A DNA stretch of 64,000 nucleotides from Burkholderia metallica (GCF_902832845.1 NZ_CADFDB010000009.1:186001-250000), one strand, 5' to 3'. Numbered from the stretch's first letter, positions 26,545 through 37,211 are shown. A program made the numbers and translations. The notes: a model not told the origin generated them from the letters alone.

Positions 26545-27429
26545 TCATTTTCCGAACAGACGTTTCAGCAACCCGCGCTTTGGCGGCGTTGAGGGTGCGG
26601 CCACAGAAACATCACTTTGCGAGTGGTCACCATTCGTATTTGATTGTTCTGGATGAACAAGGTCCCATGGATAATGCTTCAAACCCGCGCACTGATTGTC
26701 ATCAAGATTGAACGCCTTGACCGCAGCAGCAGCCTCGATACACCAAAATCCAAAATATGCGCCACCTTCGATGTTTTCATCGAAGCCATACCAGTAAGGT
26801 TTATCGTATATTGCCGGAACGCCTCCTTTTTTTGGCGCTCGATCCAGCTCCCGGTACCAGTTTTCGACAAAGAGCCGGAGCTGCTTTGCTTGACCGGCGG
26901 CTGGCGCATCGACGGCATCGAGCAATCGCCGGTAGGGTTTCGGGTGCCGAAGTTCCGTGCCGATTTTTCGGTCGTGGTCACGACTAGCGATCACTCGATC
27001 AAGCAGTACATCCTCACCTTCATTCCCAATCAGCGCAATCAAACGTCGCCATTGATCGTCCGGAATTTCCAGCATCAAAGCCAATCCAACCAACCAAAAG
27101 CTGATAATGTAGAAATCTAGGTTCCTCGCCCAGCTCCGGCGCAATGCCTTTTGCTCATCTGTAAATACATCTTCCCCCAGCCTTACAGACTGCTCCCACG
27201 CATCGAGTAGCCCTGAAAAGTATTGCGCCAAATCATGAATCGGATCCCCACCAGAATATCGCTTTAAAATCAATTCCAAATGCTTCAGCGCCAAGTCAAA
27301 AACATATTGAGGGCGATAGGCAGGATCACCGGCGGGCTCCTTTATGCGACCAAGCATAGCCTCAATTCTTTTTTCCGAATACTCAATTCGCTTAATCCAA
27401 TAATCAGCCGGCGCAATTTTATCTCTCAT
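26545..27429 (-). CDS. cdiI: CdiI immunity protein of the PoNi type
   Basis: A 294-residue cytoplasmic protein. It resembles the PoNi immunity family (DUF1910/DUF1911): a helical N-terminal part (ADYWIKRIEYSEKRIEAML) and the C-terminal signature YWYGFDENIEGGAYFGFWCI, then KAFNLDDNQCAGLKHYPWDL. PoNi proteins bind and block PoNe DNases, which is what the CdiA C-terminus appears to be, so toxin and immunity identifications support each other. Its ATG overlaps the cdiA stop (ATGA). The last about 40 residues are a variable, basic tail (PKRGLLKRLFGK). The gene is AT-richer than its neighbours, as is usual for cassettes exchanged between loci. Confidence 0.88.
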   Translation of the reverse strand: MRDKIAPADYWIKRIEYSEKRIEAMLGRIKEPAGDPAYRPQYVFDLALKHLELILKRYSGGDPIHDLAQYFSGLLDAWEQSVRLGEDVFTDEQKALRRSWARNLDFYIISFWLVGLALMLEIPDDQWRRLIALIGNEGEDVLLDRVIASRDHDRKIGTELRHPKPYRRLLDAVDAPAAGQAKQLRLFVENWYRELDRAPKKGGVPAIYDKPYWYGFDENIEGGAYFGFWCIEAAAAVKAFNLDDNQCAGLKHYPWDLVHPEQSNTNGDHSQSDVSVAAPSTPPKRGLLKRLFGK

Positions 27430-30400
27430 GGATTTTTCCCAACAACTCCAGAATTTGGCTGAATAACAAATTTCCCATTTTTGTCCAGAATACCAACCGT
27501 TACACTTCCATACGGATCAGTATGCACCAACCATTTTTCGACACGACCGGCATCAAGAGCATCCTTAACGCTATCTGCAACAGCTTCGTTTCCAACGGCA
27601 TTGAGGACTCGATCTGTACCGGTGTTTACTCCATTTAACCAATCATCGCTCATTTGCAAACCGTCAGCAGTTTTCTTGAGCTTCGACGTATCATATTTGT
27701 ATTCAACGATAACGTAGTCAACTCCCGGCTTGTTGACTTTATACAGGTCATCAATACCTTGCTCGCCGACGACGGGGATCCGGCCAAGACGCTCGGCGCC
27801 CGGCGCAATCCGGTCAATGGTTGCACCGCCCAGCACTTCGCCGACAGTGCCTTTCTGAGCGCTCGTCAGCTTGCTAAAGTCCATCAGGGGTTGGCCGCTC
27901 GGACCGAACAAGCTCTTGAGATTCGTCAGGGTTCCGAATTCTCCGGATTTGTCCGCCAACTTGAGAAGCGCTTGAGTCGTCAAATCGATCCCTGCGCTAC
28001 CGAGCGCGATAGTCGCCTTAGCTGCGCCGTATACTCCGGTCGCAACGCTCCCGACTTGGTAGACCAGACCGCCGATATTCTTGCCAAGCAGCTCGGCATT
28101 CGCGTCGCCTCCGGCCGTCAGAGCCGTATTGATTTCGGCAATCTGCGTGTTCAACGACGCGTACAACTGTTCGCCGAGCTGCGCGCGAATTTCCGGCCGC
28201 GAGATCAATGCGCTCAGTGCATTGATACCGTCAACCGGGTGCATCATGAACTGAGCCATACCGACGACATCGCGTCCCAATCCTTCGCTGACACCTTTGA
28301 TGAAGCCGTTCGCCGTCAGGAGGTCTTGCTTCCCGCTAATCGCGGTCCATTTTCCGGCCGTCTGCAACTGACATACAGTATTGCCCTTGCACGCATCCCA
28401 TTCCTTCTGTGCTTGCACACGTTGTTCGCTGGCAAGCCAGTTGTTCTGCGTCGTTGCTGTCGCGCTGTTCGTCGCCGCAACAGCCCCCGATGATCCGCCT
28501 ACGCCGCTCGCGGATGCCACGCCCGCGACGATAGAGGAGATCAGATTCTGCTTCGCCTCCTTTTCTTGCTCGGTCATGTCCGGTCCGGGCGGGGCAAACA
28601 GATTCGTCAGCAAACTTGCCGTTGCAGCGCCGAGCGCACCTGCTCCGCAGCTTTGGCTACTTGCAGCAGCACCCGCGCACGCAACGATGGCGTGCATCGC
28701 GGCGTGCAGCGGACTACCTTCGGTAATCGTGCCGTTCTTTACAAGGTCGCCGATATACGACGCGCCCTGTTGTTGAAGATAGTTGACCACTCCGGTTTGC
28801 GCGAACTGGCCCATGCCACCCGTGACGTTTCCGCCCGCTGCCGCCGTCAGTGCCGACAGGACCTGTCGGTATGATCCATCAGGTCCCCACTCGGCAGTCA
28901 ACTGATCGGCCTTTTGCTGCGCTTCAAGACGTTGCTCCGGTGTCAATGCCTGATTCTTCGCGGCGGCTTGCGCAGCATCTGCTTCCTTCAGCCGGTTATC
29001 GACAAACGTACCCATCTGATTGATGAACTGGCTCGTAATATCGAACCCGGCCTGGATCTTGTCCTTGTCGAAGATCGGGGCAAGCGCACCACCTGTATTC
29101 GACGTGTCTCGGTTGACACTCGCGACTGTTTCATCGGCAGTCTTGCCGGTGAGCTGCTGTTGCTTGGCGCTATCAGTGATCTTGAGCGACCCGCCGCTGA
29201 TCCCGCTACGCGTGGTCGAACTTGCATCGTCCGATGCACTGAGCACGACCGGCGGGGTGACAGCCAAGCCACTCTGGGTCTTGGGCAATTCAGTGCCGCC
29301 CACCGGGTTCACGTTGTCTGCGGTACCTTTCTGATTCTTGCCGATACCGCCGCCATAGCCGCCCGAAATCCCGACCGACGATGCATCGTAGGACGCGTGG
29401 TTCTGAATATCGCTCGTCGTCAGCGTCGCCGTCGTCAGGCTGTTCACGCCGTCCTGCACGGCCTTGTCGCTACTCGCAATAACGCCGCCCTTGAGGTCGG
29501 TGTTACCCTTCACGTCAACCTGATAGCCACCGTCGCCCGCCTTGATGCCCGACTGTTCAGTAACCGAAGCGTAGTCGCTGTTCATCTTCTGCTGGCTGAT
29601 GTTGCCGGATACACTCGATGGGCCAGCACACAACGGCGGAACGCATACGCTGACCGACACCCCTGCACCTTGTTGCTTGGAGTTGTAGTGGTCCGTGTCC
29701 TGCAAGCTTTCTACGTTCAGATTGCCGCCCACATTGGCGACGACCTGCTTGCCCGACGCAACGGCTCCCTTCAAGTTCGTGTCGCCACCAGATTGAATCG
29801 TCAGCGTATCGCCCGCCGTCACGTGCGTATTCGTCCACGAAGTCGAATTACCGTCCGAATTCCCCCGGTTGCCTGCGACGCCAGCTGTGAATGCAATGCC
29901 GTTCTGCTTACCGCCCCCGATCGACACACCGACACCAAAGCTGCCGCCGCTGTTTGTCGAAGACTGGCTGCTCGTATTTTCCGCCGCTTGCAGATTCACC
30001 TTGCCGTCTGCGGCAAGTTTCGCATCGCCGCCCGCCGAAATTGTGCTGCCGATGACGTCGATATTGCTGCCAGCACCAGCACCAGTCGCAGTGACCGTTA
30101 CGTTCCGGCCAGCCGATACCGCGCTACCGACGGCCGTACTTGCCTGCGATTGCGACTGGTTGTCGCTCTTGCTCGCGCCCACCGAAATATTGACGCCTAC
30201 AGTCTTTCCGAGCGCCGACGGATCGCCACCACCCGTTGCGTCGTAGGCGTTCTTCGCGGCAAGCCCGGTCGTTGCCGCAGTCAGCGCGGTCAATCGGGCG
30301 TCGCCCTTGGTCTTTCCAGCAGCTTCGACCATCTGCCGCCCCGTCTGCGCGAGCGCAATCACCGGACTCGTGATGCCGACCGACACGCCGGCCTGCCGAT

Positions 30401-33400
30401 ATTGCTGCTGTTCGGCCTGACTCATCGTGTCGTAAGCGGAATCGATCGTGACGGATTTCCCGCCAAGCGACATATCGTTGCCCGCGTGCAGGGTGCTGCC
30501 CGTCGAGTGCAGGTCGTTCCCGGCGGTCACATTCAGGTTGCCGTTCACCGAACCTACCATGCTGCCCGTGTTGGTGACTTCCGTCGAATGCTGCTGATCC
30601 GTCATCGAACGCGTGCCGATCGTAACCGACATACCGCCGTTCGACATCAAACCCGAATCCTTTTTCTCGAAGCTGTTGGCCGACTGCACCGTGTTCTGCG
30701 ATGTCGTGATCTTCACATCGCCCAGCGCTTTGAGATTCACATCGTTGGTCCCGACGACGTTGCTGCCCTGAATCGTCAGGTCCTTGCCGGATTGAACGTT
30801 GACCGTATCGCCCGACACGGTGCTTGCCACACCGATATTAGCGCGCGTATCGTGCGATTCCTTCGTGGTCGAACCCGACATGAAACTGCCGCGTTTCGTC
30901 TGTACGTTCTGGTAGCTGTCGTGTTCCTCACGCGCCTCGTTGATCGTCACGTTGCCGCTGCCCGCGATCGCCACACCGCCCGGCGTCGCGCTGTTGGTGC
31001 CCGACGTGACCGACGAGCCGGTCAGGGTCACATTGCCTTTCGATGCATCGGTAGCGTTGATCGCGGCAAGCGTCGCATTCTGTCCGGCCGAGAACGTCGT
31101 GCCGACGGCGGTCTGGTCGTAGGTGTGATCGACTTCCTTACGCGCGCGACCGTCGACCGCAACGTTATCCAGACGATGTTCGTCCGTTACGGTTGTCGCC
31201 GTGAGATTGCCGCCCGCGATCGCCGACAAATCCTTACCGGCCGAAACGGTCGTACCCTTGAGTGTCGTATCGTTGCCGCTTTGCACTGCCAGATTGCCGC
31301 CTGCGGTAATGCCGCTCGTCACGTTCTGCGTCGTGGATTCTTCCCAATGCCGCTGATCGCTCAGGTGCATCGACTGGTTCGTCGAGGACTGGACCGTATC
31401 GACGTTGACATCACGACCTGCCGTTACCTGGGCATTGCCACCGGCCGACAGGTTCGCGCCGTGCAGCGTCAGGTCACGTCCAGCCTGCGCGGACAAGTCG
31501 CCCGTCGCCGCAATCGTGCCTTGCTGGCCGATCAGGCTCGTACTGACCTTGCTTGCACCCGATGCATCAGTTGCACCGACTGCATCAACCAGTGTCGTAT
31601 TGACGATGTCGCGACCCGCCGATACGGCGACACGGTTTCCGGTGATCATACCCGACGCGTTCACAACATCATTGCTCGCCGACACGACGGTCGTACCGTT
31701 TTTGCTGTCGCTGGAAATCGTGCCGCCGCGATTCAGGATATCGGTCGCGGTGAGTACCGTTTTCGTGCCGCCCTTGATGACGCCCGTATTCGTCGTGGTA
31801 CCAGTCGTATGAATTTCAACGTCATCGGCCGCGATCAACGCTCCGGTCGGTTGCAGGTCGTTCGCATGCGTTTGTGCCATGTAGACGACCGGTGCCAGCA
31901 CGTGGGTCGTGCTGCCATCGGGCAGCGTCACGGTCTGGTCGACCAGCCACACGATATCGCTCGTCAGCGCGTCCATTTGCGCGGCGGTCAGCGCCATACC
32001 AGGCACCAAACCAAATGACTTCGCGTAGTTCGCGCCGTTCGTCATCAACGCCCGATATTCGTCTTCGGCGCTCGCGTAGCCGGGCAGGAAGGTGCGCCCC
32101 GTCAACTGCGTAATCTGGTTGCGCACCATCTGCTGCTCGTACATCCCGTCGCCCAAGCGCTTCTCGATACTCGCGGGGTTCAGGTTCAACTGGCCGAGCA
32201 TGTAGTCGCTCGAAATGAAATTCGTATAGGTCGTCAGGCGCGGATCGGTGACGACCAGATACGGTTGCCCCGGCGCGGGATGAATCGAGTACATGCCGCT
32301 CGTCGGCAGCGTGATCGACAATGCGCCGGTTGTACTCGCGACCGATTGCAGCGCGGGAACCGTTGTCGAACCGCTGGCCGCGCTGACCTTGGTCAGATTG
32401 CCGCCCGACACGCCTTGATTGGCCGAATTGTTGCCGAGCGTGCCGCCCGTTGCGCCGGTCGCGGAATTCTGCGCGGCGACGTTCTGGTTATTGACGCTCT
32501 GTGCGTCGATCGTCACAGACTGATTCGCGATGATCGTGCCGCCCGTACCGCCAATCGCGACCGGCGTATGGACAACCGGAGGCTCAACGATCGTGCCGCG
32601 ATCCTGCGTGGTGTCTTCGTTCCACGCATACATCGATACAATATTGTCGGACTGGTACTGATACAGCGTCTGACCAACGTTGTTGACGACCGTACCGCCG
32701 TAACTGCCGCTCCCCACCGAGCCGTTCTGCTGCGTGCTGCCGATCTGAATCGACTTGCCGGCCGTGATCACGCTGTAGTCGTTATTGATCGTACCGACGT
32801 TCGCCATCGTGATACTGCCGCCCGCGACGAGCTGCGCTTGCGGCGCCTGGCTCGTCACCTTGTCTTGCTGGGTCGTGGACGTGGTATCGCGCCAGATCTC
32901 GACACGCTGATAGCCGTTATGACCGTCGCTGCGCGTCGCATATTCTGTATCCGGTGCGTAGTTGATGTGCGGATCGTAACCGACCCAATACGCTGCCGTG
33001 ACGCTGCCGTCACCGTTCACCGTCAACGTGTTGTAGTACAACGTTTGTTGCCGACCGTTGACGTTCACGACAAGTACGCGATCGACGGGATCGGTCCCGT
33101 TCGATTGGGACACGATCTGGCTTGCCGAGTAGGTTGCCGTCTGCGGCGTTTTGTATGGGCCCGACCACGTCGCATACGAACACACGCCATGGTTCGGCGC
33201 AGCGTTACCGGTCGGGCAACCGATGAACTGCTGTCGCTTCGTTTGATGCGTGGTCGTTGTATCGGTCGTTTCGGTCGTGACGGTCGGCGCGGGGCGCGAA
33301 TTAGTGAACGTGCTGGCCGCAAGCTCAATGTTGCCTTGTGCTTCGATCGTGGATTGATCGTTCAGTACGTTCTGCGTGCGGTTGGCGAGCAACCCGTTGG

Positions 33401-36400
33401 CGTCACGCTGACCATTCGCCGCGATGTTGATATCGCCGACGCTGAACAGGTTCGCGCCCCCCGTATTCGACAGTTGGTTTGTTGCGTACAGGTTCAATTG
33501 GTTGGCGGCGGCGAAGACAGCAGTCGCACCGGTGTTCGTGATCGTATTGGCGTTGGCCGTCACGTTGGCGCCGATCACGGTCCCTGTGTTGTTCAACGTC
33601 GCGCTGTTGGTCGTGACCGAATCGCCTTCGATGCGCCCTGCGTTATCGATCGTGCCGCCGTTCGCGTTGACCGTCGTGTTTGCGGAATTCAAATCCGCAC
33701 CGCTCTGGTTGTCGACGTTCGCCGCATTCACCGTGAGCGCGCCGTTGGCATCCATCACGCCTTGGTTCGTCAGTTTTCCCGACGTGGAAAACGTGAGGTT
33801 GCCGTTCGCGTGAAGCTTGTTCGCGGCCGTCTGCGTGTAGTCGCTCCCGAGCATAATCGAACCGTTACGACCTGCGACGATAGAACCGTCGCCGTTCAAC
33901 GTTCCCGTCGTCAGCGACAAATCCTGATCGCTGCCGATCGCACCGCCAGCATTCGACAACGCGCCTGTCTGGATCGACACGCTGCCACCGCTACCGACGT
34001 CATTGCCGATCTTGCCGGAGGTGTCGTCAATCGATGCGGCAGTCAACGACAGCACGCCGTTTGCATGCACCGATCCATTCGAATTGGAAAGGGTAGCGTT
34101 CGCGCCGTTGAGCGTCAGGTTATTCGCGGCCGACAGTACGCCGCCAGCATTGTTCGCACTACTGGCGACGTTCAACGTCAGGTCGTGGCCGGCCAATGTT
34201 TGACCGCCTTGCGCATTCGTGAGCGTTTGCGTGGTCAGCGTCACATCGCCATTGCCGCCGATGGTGCCGGCACCCGCTTTGCCGGATGCATCGGTGTTCG
34301 TGATCGATGTGCCGCCGTCGATCGTCGTCGCGCCCGTGCCGATATTTGCAATCCGTCCGTCGCTATTATCAATGCTCGCCCCGGACAGTTGGAGCGCCGC
34401 CGTTGCGCCGTTCGCCTCAATTTGCCCGCCGTTATTGAGCACCGCGCCTTGTGCTGCGACCTTCAAATTGCCGTTCGCTTGAATCAGGCCGGCCGCATTT
34501 CCGAGCTGGCCGTTCGACTGCACCGACAGCGATTGTGCGGCCAGCAACGAACCGTTTGAATTGTCGACGGTGCCGCCCGAAACCGACACGTTGCCGTTGC
34601 CGCCGATCGTGCCGCCTGCCGTGTTCGTCAGCGCGTTCGTCGTCGTGACGGACAACGCATCCGTGCCGAGTGCCTTAACGGCACCGCCGTCATTTGCCAA
34701 GCTGTCGGCCGAGACCGTCAACGCGTGATTCGACTCGATCGCACCGGTTTTGTTGTTGACCGCTCCTTGGGATTTGATCGTTACGCTATCGGCACCGATG
34801 TAACCGGCCGCGCTGTTATCGAGCGACTGAACGCCGAGCGTAGCCTGCCGCTGCGCGGAAAGCGTACCCGCCTGATTCGACACAGCGGCGGCGGTCAGTG
34901 CAAGCGCACCATTGGTCGCGATCGAACCGCCATTATTCGACAGCGCACCCGTCCCAATGGTCAGCGTACCGCTGCCGGCGTGTGCGATTTTGCCGTGATC
35001 GTTAATGAGCGTCGCGGGCGTCAGACTCAGATCGGCACTGTTCGTCTGCACCGTACCTGAACTATTGTCGAGCGTCCCCGAAACCGCGATCGTGGTCGGA
35101 TTCGTGCCGGTTTGCGTAATCGCGCCCGACCGGTTCGCAAGGTCGCTTGCCGTCAATGACAACTGGCTTGCCTGAATCGAACCTGAACTATTGTCCAGAT
35201 TGGTCGCGCGAACGTTTGCTAACGCGCCGGCAGAAATGCTGCCGGAAGCATTAGCCAGGTGTACGCCGGCATCGATCGATGCGTTCTGACCGGCCGTCAG
35301 CGTTCCGCTGCCGTTGTCCACGGATTGCGCACCGACCGTTAAATCGGTCGCGGCGCTGATCGATCCTTGGTTTGCGATGCTGCCGGCCTGAATTGCGACA
35401 GTGCCGTCGCCGCCGATGACGCCACCTTGCGCGCCGTTCGCGGTCGTGCCTGCTGCGTTTGTGAGCTGGCCGCTCGTGGTAATGGACAGACCGTCGCCAT
35501 TCAGGGACGTAACACGCCCGGCGGTATTCTGAAGCGACGCGGCGACCACCTTCATTTGGCCTGCGCTTTGGATGATGCCTTGCTGATTGGCGATTGCGCC
35601 GCCTTCCACGTCGGCGGTGTTCTGCGACACCAGCGTGCCGGCCTGATTCGAAATCGCCCCGGACGATTTAACCGTCAAAGGGCCTTGCGACGACACCGTG
35701 CCGCCTTGATTCGACACGCTGCCCGCCGTCAGCGTGGCACCGCTTTGGCTGGACAGGCTGCCGTGGTCGTTGACGATCGCGCCCGCTGCGGTCGCGTTCA
35801 ATGCACCCTGTGCACTCGTCGTCGCGTTCGACAGGTTGATATCACCCGCCGTCGCGTTCACATCCAGCGTGCCATTCGTCGCCGTCTTGCTGCCGGCCAG
35901 ATTGACGCCGTAGCCGCGCAAGGTCGTGGTACCGCCTGCGATGTTCTGGCCGGTCGCAGTCAATTGACCCGTCGTCGTCACTTGCAGATCACCGGCTTGC
36001 GTGACCGTGCCGTTGCTATCGACGCCGGCGCCAATTGCGCCCGTCGAATTCAGCGACCCGGCGTTCACGCCAACGTTGTGCTGCGCGGCAAGCGTCCCGC
36101 TATTCGTCATGTCCGCGCCGGTACTCATCGACACGGATTGTTGGCTATAGGTCGTACCGTTGTTGTCGATGCCGCCACCAGCCGACACCGCGACGTTGCC
36201 AAGCGAACTGATCTTGCCCGACTGCACCAACCGCCCGTCGGTCGTGAGCGTCATGCCGGCCGCGTCCGCCGAGAGCGTGCCGGCGTTCTGGACACCGACA
36301 GCGCTCCCCGAACTGACGAGGAAAATGCGGTTGGCATACATACCGCCGAGCTGGCCGACGTCGATCGCAACCGCCGGGGCCACGCCATCGCCCTGAATCG

Positions 36401-37211
36401 GCGTCACCGAAAGCGTGTCGTGATTAACTTGATTCGAACCAGCGATGACGTTCAGATTTTTCGCGTAAATGGCGGCATTCGCCTGAACGGCCCGCGCGAT
36501 GATGTCAACCTGATCGATATTTGCCGTATTGAGGCCGGATCCGGATACCGTGACAAGCCCGCGATTCACATTGAATCCGGCCACAGAACCGTCCGCGCCG
36601 TAATAGGGTACCCCCGTCGTTAAAACGGCACGAGAAGTGTTAATGAATCCGCCGCCGTCAATTTGCAATCCGGCCGGATTGCTGATGATGACTTCGGCTT
36701 TCTGGCCAGCGACCTCGACAAAGCCGCGAATCGAGCTTGGGTTATTGCTGTTGACCTGGTTGACGATGATCCGTGCGGCGTCGTTCGGCCCGAAATTCGG
36801 GTTGCCGTTGATCATGCCCGCTTGCTGTGTGTTAACGATTGTGGGCGAGTTATTGAGTATCGCACCAGGTTTTTGTACGTCGAACTGATTATAGGTATTT
36901 AAAGATACACCAGCATTTCCGGGCTTATTAATATTAACTTGAGGCAATCCATTTTGCGTCTGAATCACCGAAGGTGTGTGGACTCCGCCGCCCACGATCT
37001 GTGCATTCACCCATATGGGCGTTGCACCGGCCGCGACCAGTACCGCAAATGCCGCATGGCGCAGCGCGAATCGTGCGAACACATGTGATACCCGAGCTGC
37101 TGACACAACTTCGCCTCGGCCCGCGTTGCCTGATGCGCTGGCAGTTTCTTCGACGGCAATCAGCATGCCCCGGACGCGACTGAATACCAGTCGGTAATTA
37201 TTTTTGTTCAT
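27426..37211 (-). CDS. cdiA: CdiA/BcpA contact-dependent inhibition exoprotein with PoNe DNase C-terminus
   Basis: A 3261-residue TpsA. The N-terminus is an extended signal peptide (MNKNNYRLVFSRVRGMLIAV, then a hydrophobic part ending near PIWVNAQ, about residue 70). The TPS secretion domain follows (about 72-330, with IISNPAGLQIDGGGFINT). After it come long filamentous haemagglutinin-type beta-helix repeats (LSNNGGSIATNG-like units), a second repeat block and a pre-toxin region (LHAAMHAIVACAGAAAS). The last about 147 residues are the toxin: GTVGEVLGG, EQGIDDLYKV and YVIVEYKYDTSKL carry the E, D and ExK of a PD-(D/E)XK nuclease in PoNe arrangement, then LQMSDDWLNG. It is expected to sit on the cell surface and deliver a DNase to neighbours of related strains. 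No VENN motif was seen, consistent with Burkholderia-type CDI. Confidence 0.93.
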   Translation of the reverse strand: MNKNNYRLVFSRVRGMLIAVEETASASGNAGRGEVVSAARVSHVFARFALRHAAFAVLVAAGATPIWVNAQIVGGGVHTPSVIQTQNGLPQVNINKPGNAGVSLNTYNQFDVQKPGAILNNSPTIVNTQQAGMINGNPNFGPNDAARIIVNQVNSNNPSSIRGFVEVAGQKAEVIISNPAGLQIDGGGFINTSRAVLTTGVPYYGADGSVAGFNVNRGLVTVSGSGLNTANIDQVDIIARAVQANAAIYAKNLNVIAGSNQVNHDTLSVTPIQGDGVAPAVAIDVGQLGGMYANRIFLVSSGSAVGVQNAGTLSADAAGMTLTTDGRLVQSGKISSLGNVAVSAGGGIDNNGTTYSQQSVSMSTGADMTNSGTLAAQHNVGVNAGSLNSTGAIGAGVDSNGTVTQAGDLQVTTTGQLTATGQNIAGGTTTLRGYGVNLAGSKTATNGTLDVNATAGDINLSNATTSAQGALNATAAGAIVNDHGSLSSQSGATLTAGSVSNQGGTVSSQGPLTVKSSGAISNQAGTLVSQNTADVEGGAIANQQGIIQSAGQMKVVAASLQNTAGRVTSLNGDGLSITTSGQLTNAAGTTANGAQGGVIGGDGTVAIQAGSIANQGSISAATDLTVGAQSVDNGSGTLTAGQNASIDAGVHLANASGSISAGALANVRATNLDNSSGSIQASQLSLTASDLANRSGAITQTGTNPTTIAVSGTLDNSSGTVQTNSADLSLTPATLINDHGKIAHAGSGTLTIGTGALSNNGGSIATNGALALTAAAVSNQAGTLSAQRQATLGVQSLDNSAAGYIGADSVTIKSQGAVNNKTGAIESNHALTVSADSLANDGGAVKALGTDALSVTTTNALTNTAGGTIGGNGNVSVSGGTVDNSNGSLLAAQSLSVQSNGQLGNAAGLIQANGNLKVAAQGAVLNNGGQIEANGATAALQLSGASIDNSDGRIANIGTGATTIDGGTSITNTDASGKAGAGTIGGNGDVTLTTQTLTNAQGGQTLAGHDLTLNVASSANNAGGVLSAANNLTLNGANATLSNSNGSVHANGVLSLTAASIDDTSGKIGNDVGSGGSVSIQTGALSNAGGAIGSDQDLSLTTGTLNGDGSIVAGRNGSIMLGSDYTQTAANKLHANGNLTFSTSGKLTNQGVMDANGALTVNAANVDNQSGADLNSANTTVNANGGTIDNAGRIEGDSVTTNSATLNNTGTVIGANVTANANTITNTGATAVFAAANQLNLYATNQLSNTGGANLFSVGDINIAANGQRDANGLLANRTQNVLNDQSTIEAQGNIELAASTFTNSRPAPTVTTETTDTTTTHQTKRQQFIGCPTGNAAPNHGVCSYATWSGPYKTPQTATYSASQIVSQSNGTDPVDRVLVVNVNGRQQTLYYNTLTVNGDGSVTAAYWVGYDPHINYAPDTEYATRSDGHNGYQRVEIWRDTTSTTQQDKVTSQAPQAQLVAGGSITMANVGTINNDYSVITAGKSIQIGSTQQNGSVGSGSYGGTVVNNVGQTLYQYQSDNIVSMYAWNEDTTQDRGTIVEPPVVHTPVAIGGTGGTIIANQSVTIDAQSVNNQNVAAQNSATGATGGTLGNNSANQGVSGGNLTKVSAASGSTTVPALQSVASTTGALSITLPTSGMYSIHPAPGQPYLVVTDPRLTTYTNFISSDYMLGQLNLNPASIEKRLGDGMYEQQMVRNQITQLTGRTFLPGYASAEDEYRALMTNGANYAKSFGLVPGMALTAAQMDALTSDIVWLVDQTVTLPDGSTTHVLAPVVYMAQTHANDLQPTGALIAADDVEIHTTGTTTNTGVIKGGTKTVLTATDILNRGGTISSDSKNGTTVVSASNDVVNASGMITGNRVAVSAGRDIVNTTLVDAVGATDASGASKVSTSLIGQQGTIAATGDLSAQAGRDLTLHGANLSAGGNAQVTAGRDVNVDTVQSSTNQSMHLSDQRHWEESTTQNVTSGITAGGNLAVQSGNDTTLKGTTVSAGKDLSAIAGGNLTATTVTDEHRLDNVAVDGRARKEVDHTYDQTAVGTTFSAGQNATLAAINATDASKGNVTLTGSSVTSGTNSATPGGVAIAGSGNVTINEAREEHDSYQNVQTKRGSFMSGSTTKESHDTRANIGVASTVSGDTVNVQSGKDLTIQGSNVVGTNDVNLKALGDVKITTSQNTVQSANSFEKKDSGLMSNGGMSVTIGTRSMTDQQHSTEVTNTGSMVGSVNGNLNVTAGNDLHSTGSTLHAGNDMSLGGKSVTIDSAYDTMSQAEQQQYRQAGVSVGITSPVIALAQTGRQMVEAAGKTKGDARLTALTAATTGLAAKNAYDATGGGDPSALGKTVGVNISVGASKSDNQSQSQASTAVGSAVSAGRNVTVTATGAGAGSNIDVIGSTISAGGDAKLAADGKVNLQAAENTSSQSSTNSGGSFGVGVSIGGGKQNGIAFTAGVAGNRGNSDGNSTSWTNTHVTAGDTLTIQSGGDTNLKGAVASGKQVVANVGGNLNVESLQDTDHYNSKQQGAGVSVSVCVPPLCAGPSSVSGNISQQKMNSDYASVTEQSGIKAGDGGYQVDVKGNTDLKGGVIASSDKAVQDGVNSLTTATLTTSDIQNHASYDASSVGISGGYGGGIGKNQKGTADNVNPVGGTELPKTQSGLAVTPPVVLSASDDASSTTRSGISGGSLKITDSAKQQQLTGKTADETVASVNRDTSNTGGALAPIFDKDKIQAGFDITSQFINQMGTFVDNRLKEADAAQAAAKNQALTPEQRLEAQQKADQLTAEWGPDGSYRQVLSALTAAAGGNVTGGMGQFAQTGVVNYLQQQGASYIGDLVKNGTITEGSPLHAAMHAIVACAGAAASSQSCGAGALGAATASLLTNLFAPPGPDMTEQEKEAKQNLISSIVAGVASASGVGGSSGAVAATNSATATTQNNWLASEQRVQAQKEWDACKGNTVCQLQTAGKWTAISGKQDLLTANGFIKGVSEGLGRDVVGMAQFMMHPVDGINALSALISRPEIRAQLGEQLYASLNTQIAEINTALTAGGDANAELLGKNIGGLVYQVGSVATGVYGAAKATIALGSAGIDLTTQALLKLADKSGEFGTLTNLKSLFGPSGQPLMDFSKLTSAQKGTVGEVLGGATIDRIAPGAERLGRIPVVGEQGIDDLYKVNKPGVDYVIVEYKYDTSKLKKTADGLQMSDDWLNGVNTGTDRVLNAVGNEAVADSVKDALDAGRVEKWLVHTDPYGSVTVGILDKNGKFVIQPNSGVVGKNP

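Noticed and set aside
28914-32018. A 1034-codon open frame on the plus strand
   Set aside because: It lies antisense to cdiA, is extremely rich in Arg and His, and has no recognisable motif; repeats in cdiA keep the opposite frame open by chance.
32265-36623. Regularly spaced repeats that could suggest a CRISPR array
   Set aside because: The periodicity lies inside the coding frame of cdiA and encodes haemagglutinin-type repeats of variable length; there are no identical direct repeats with unique spacers.
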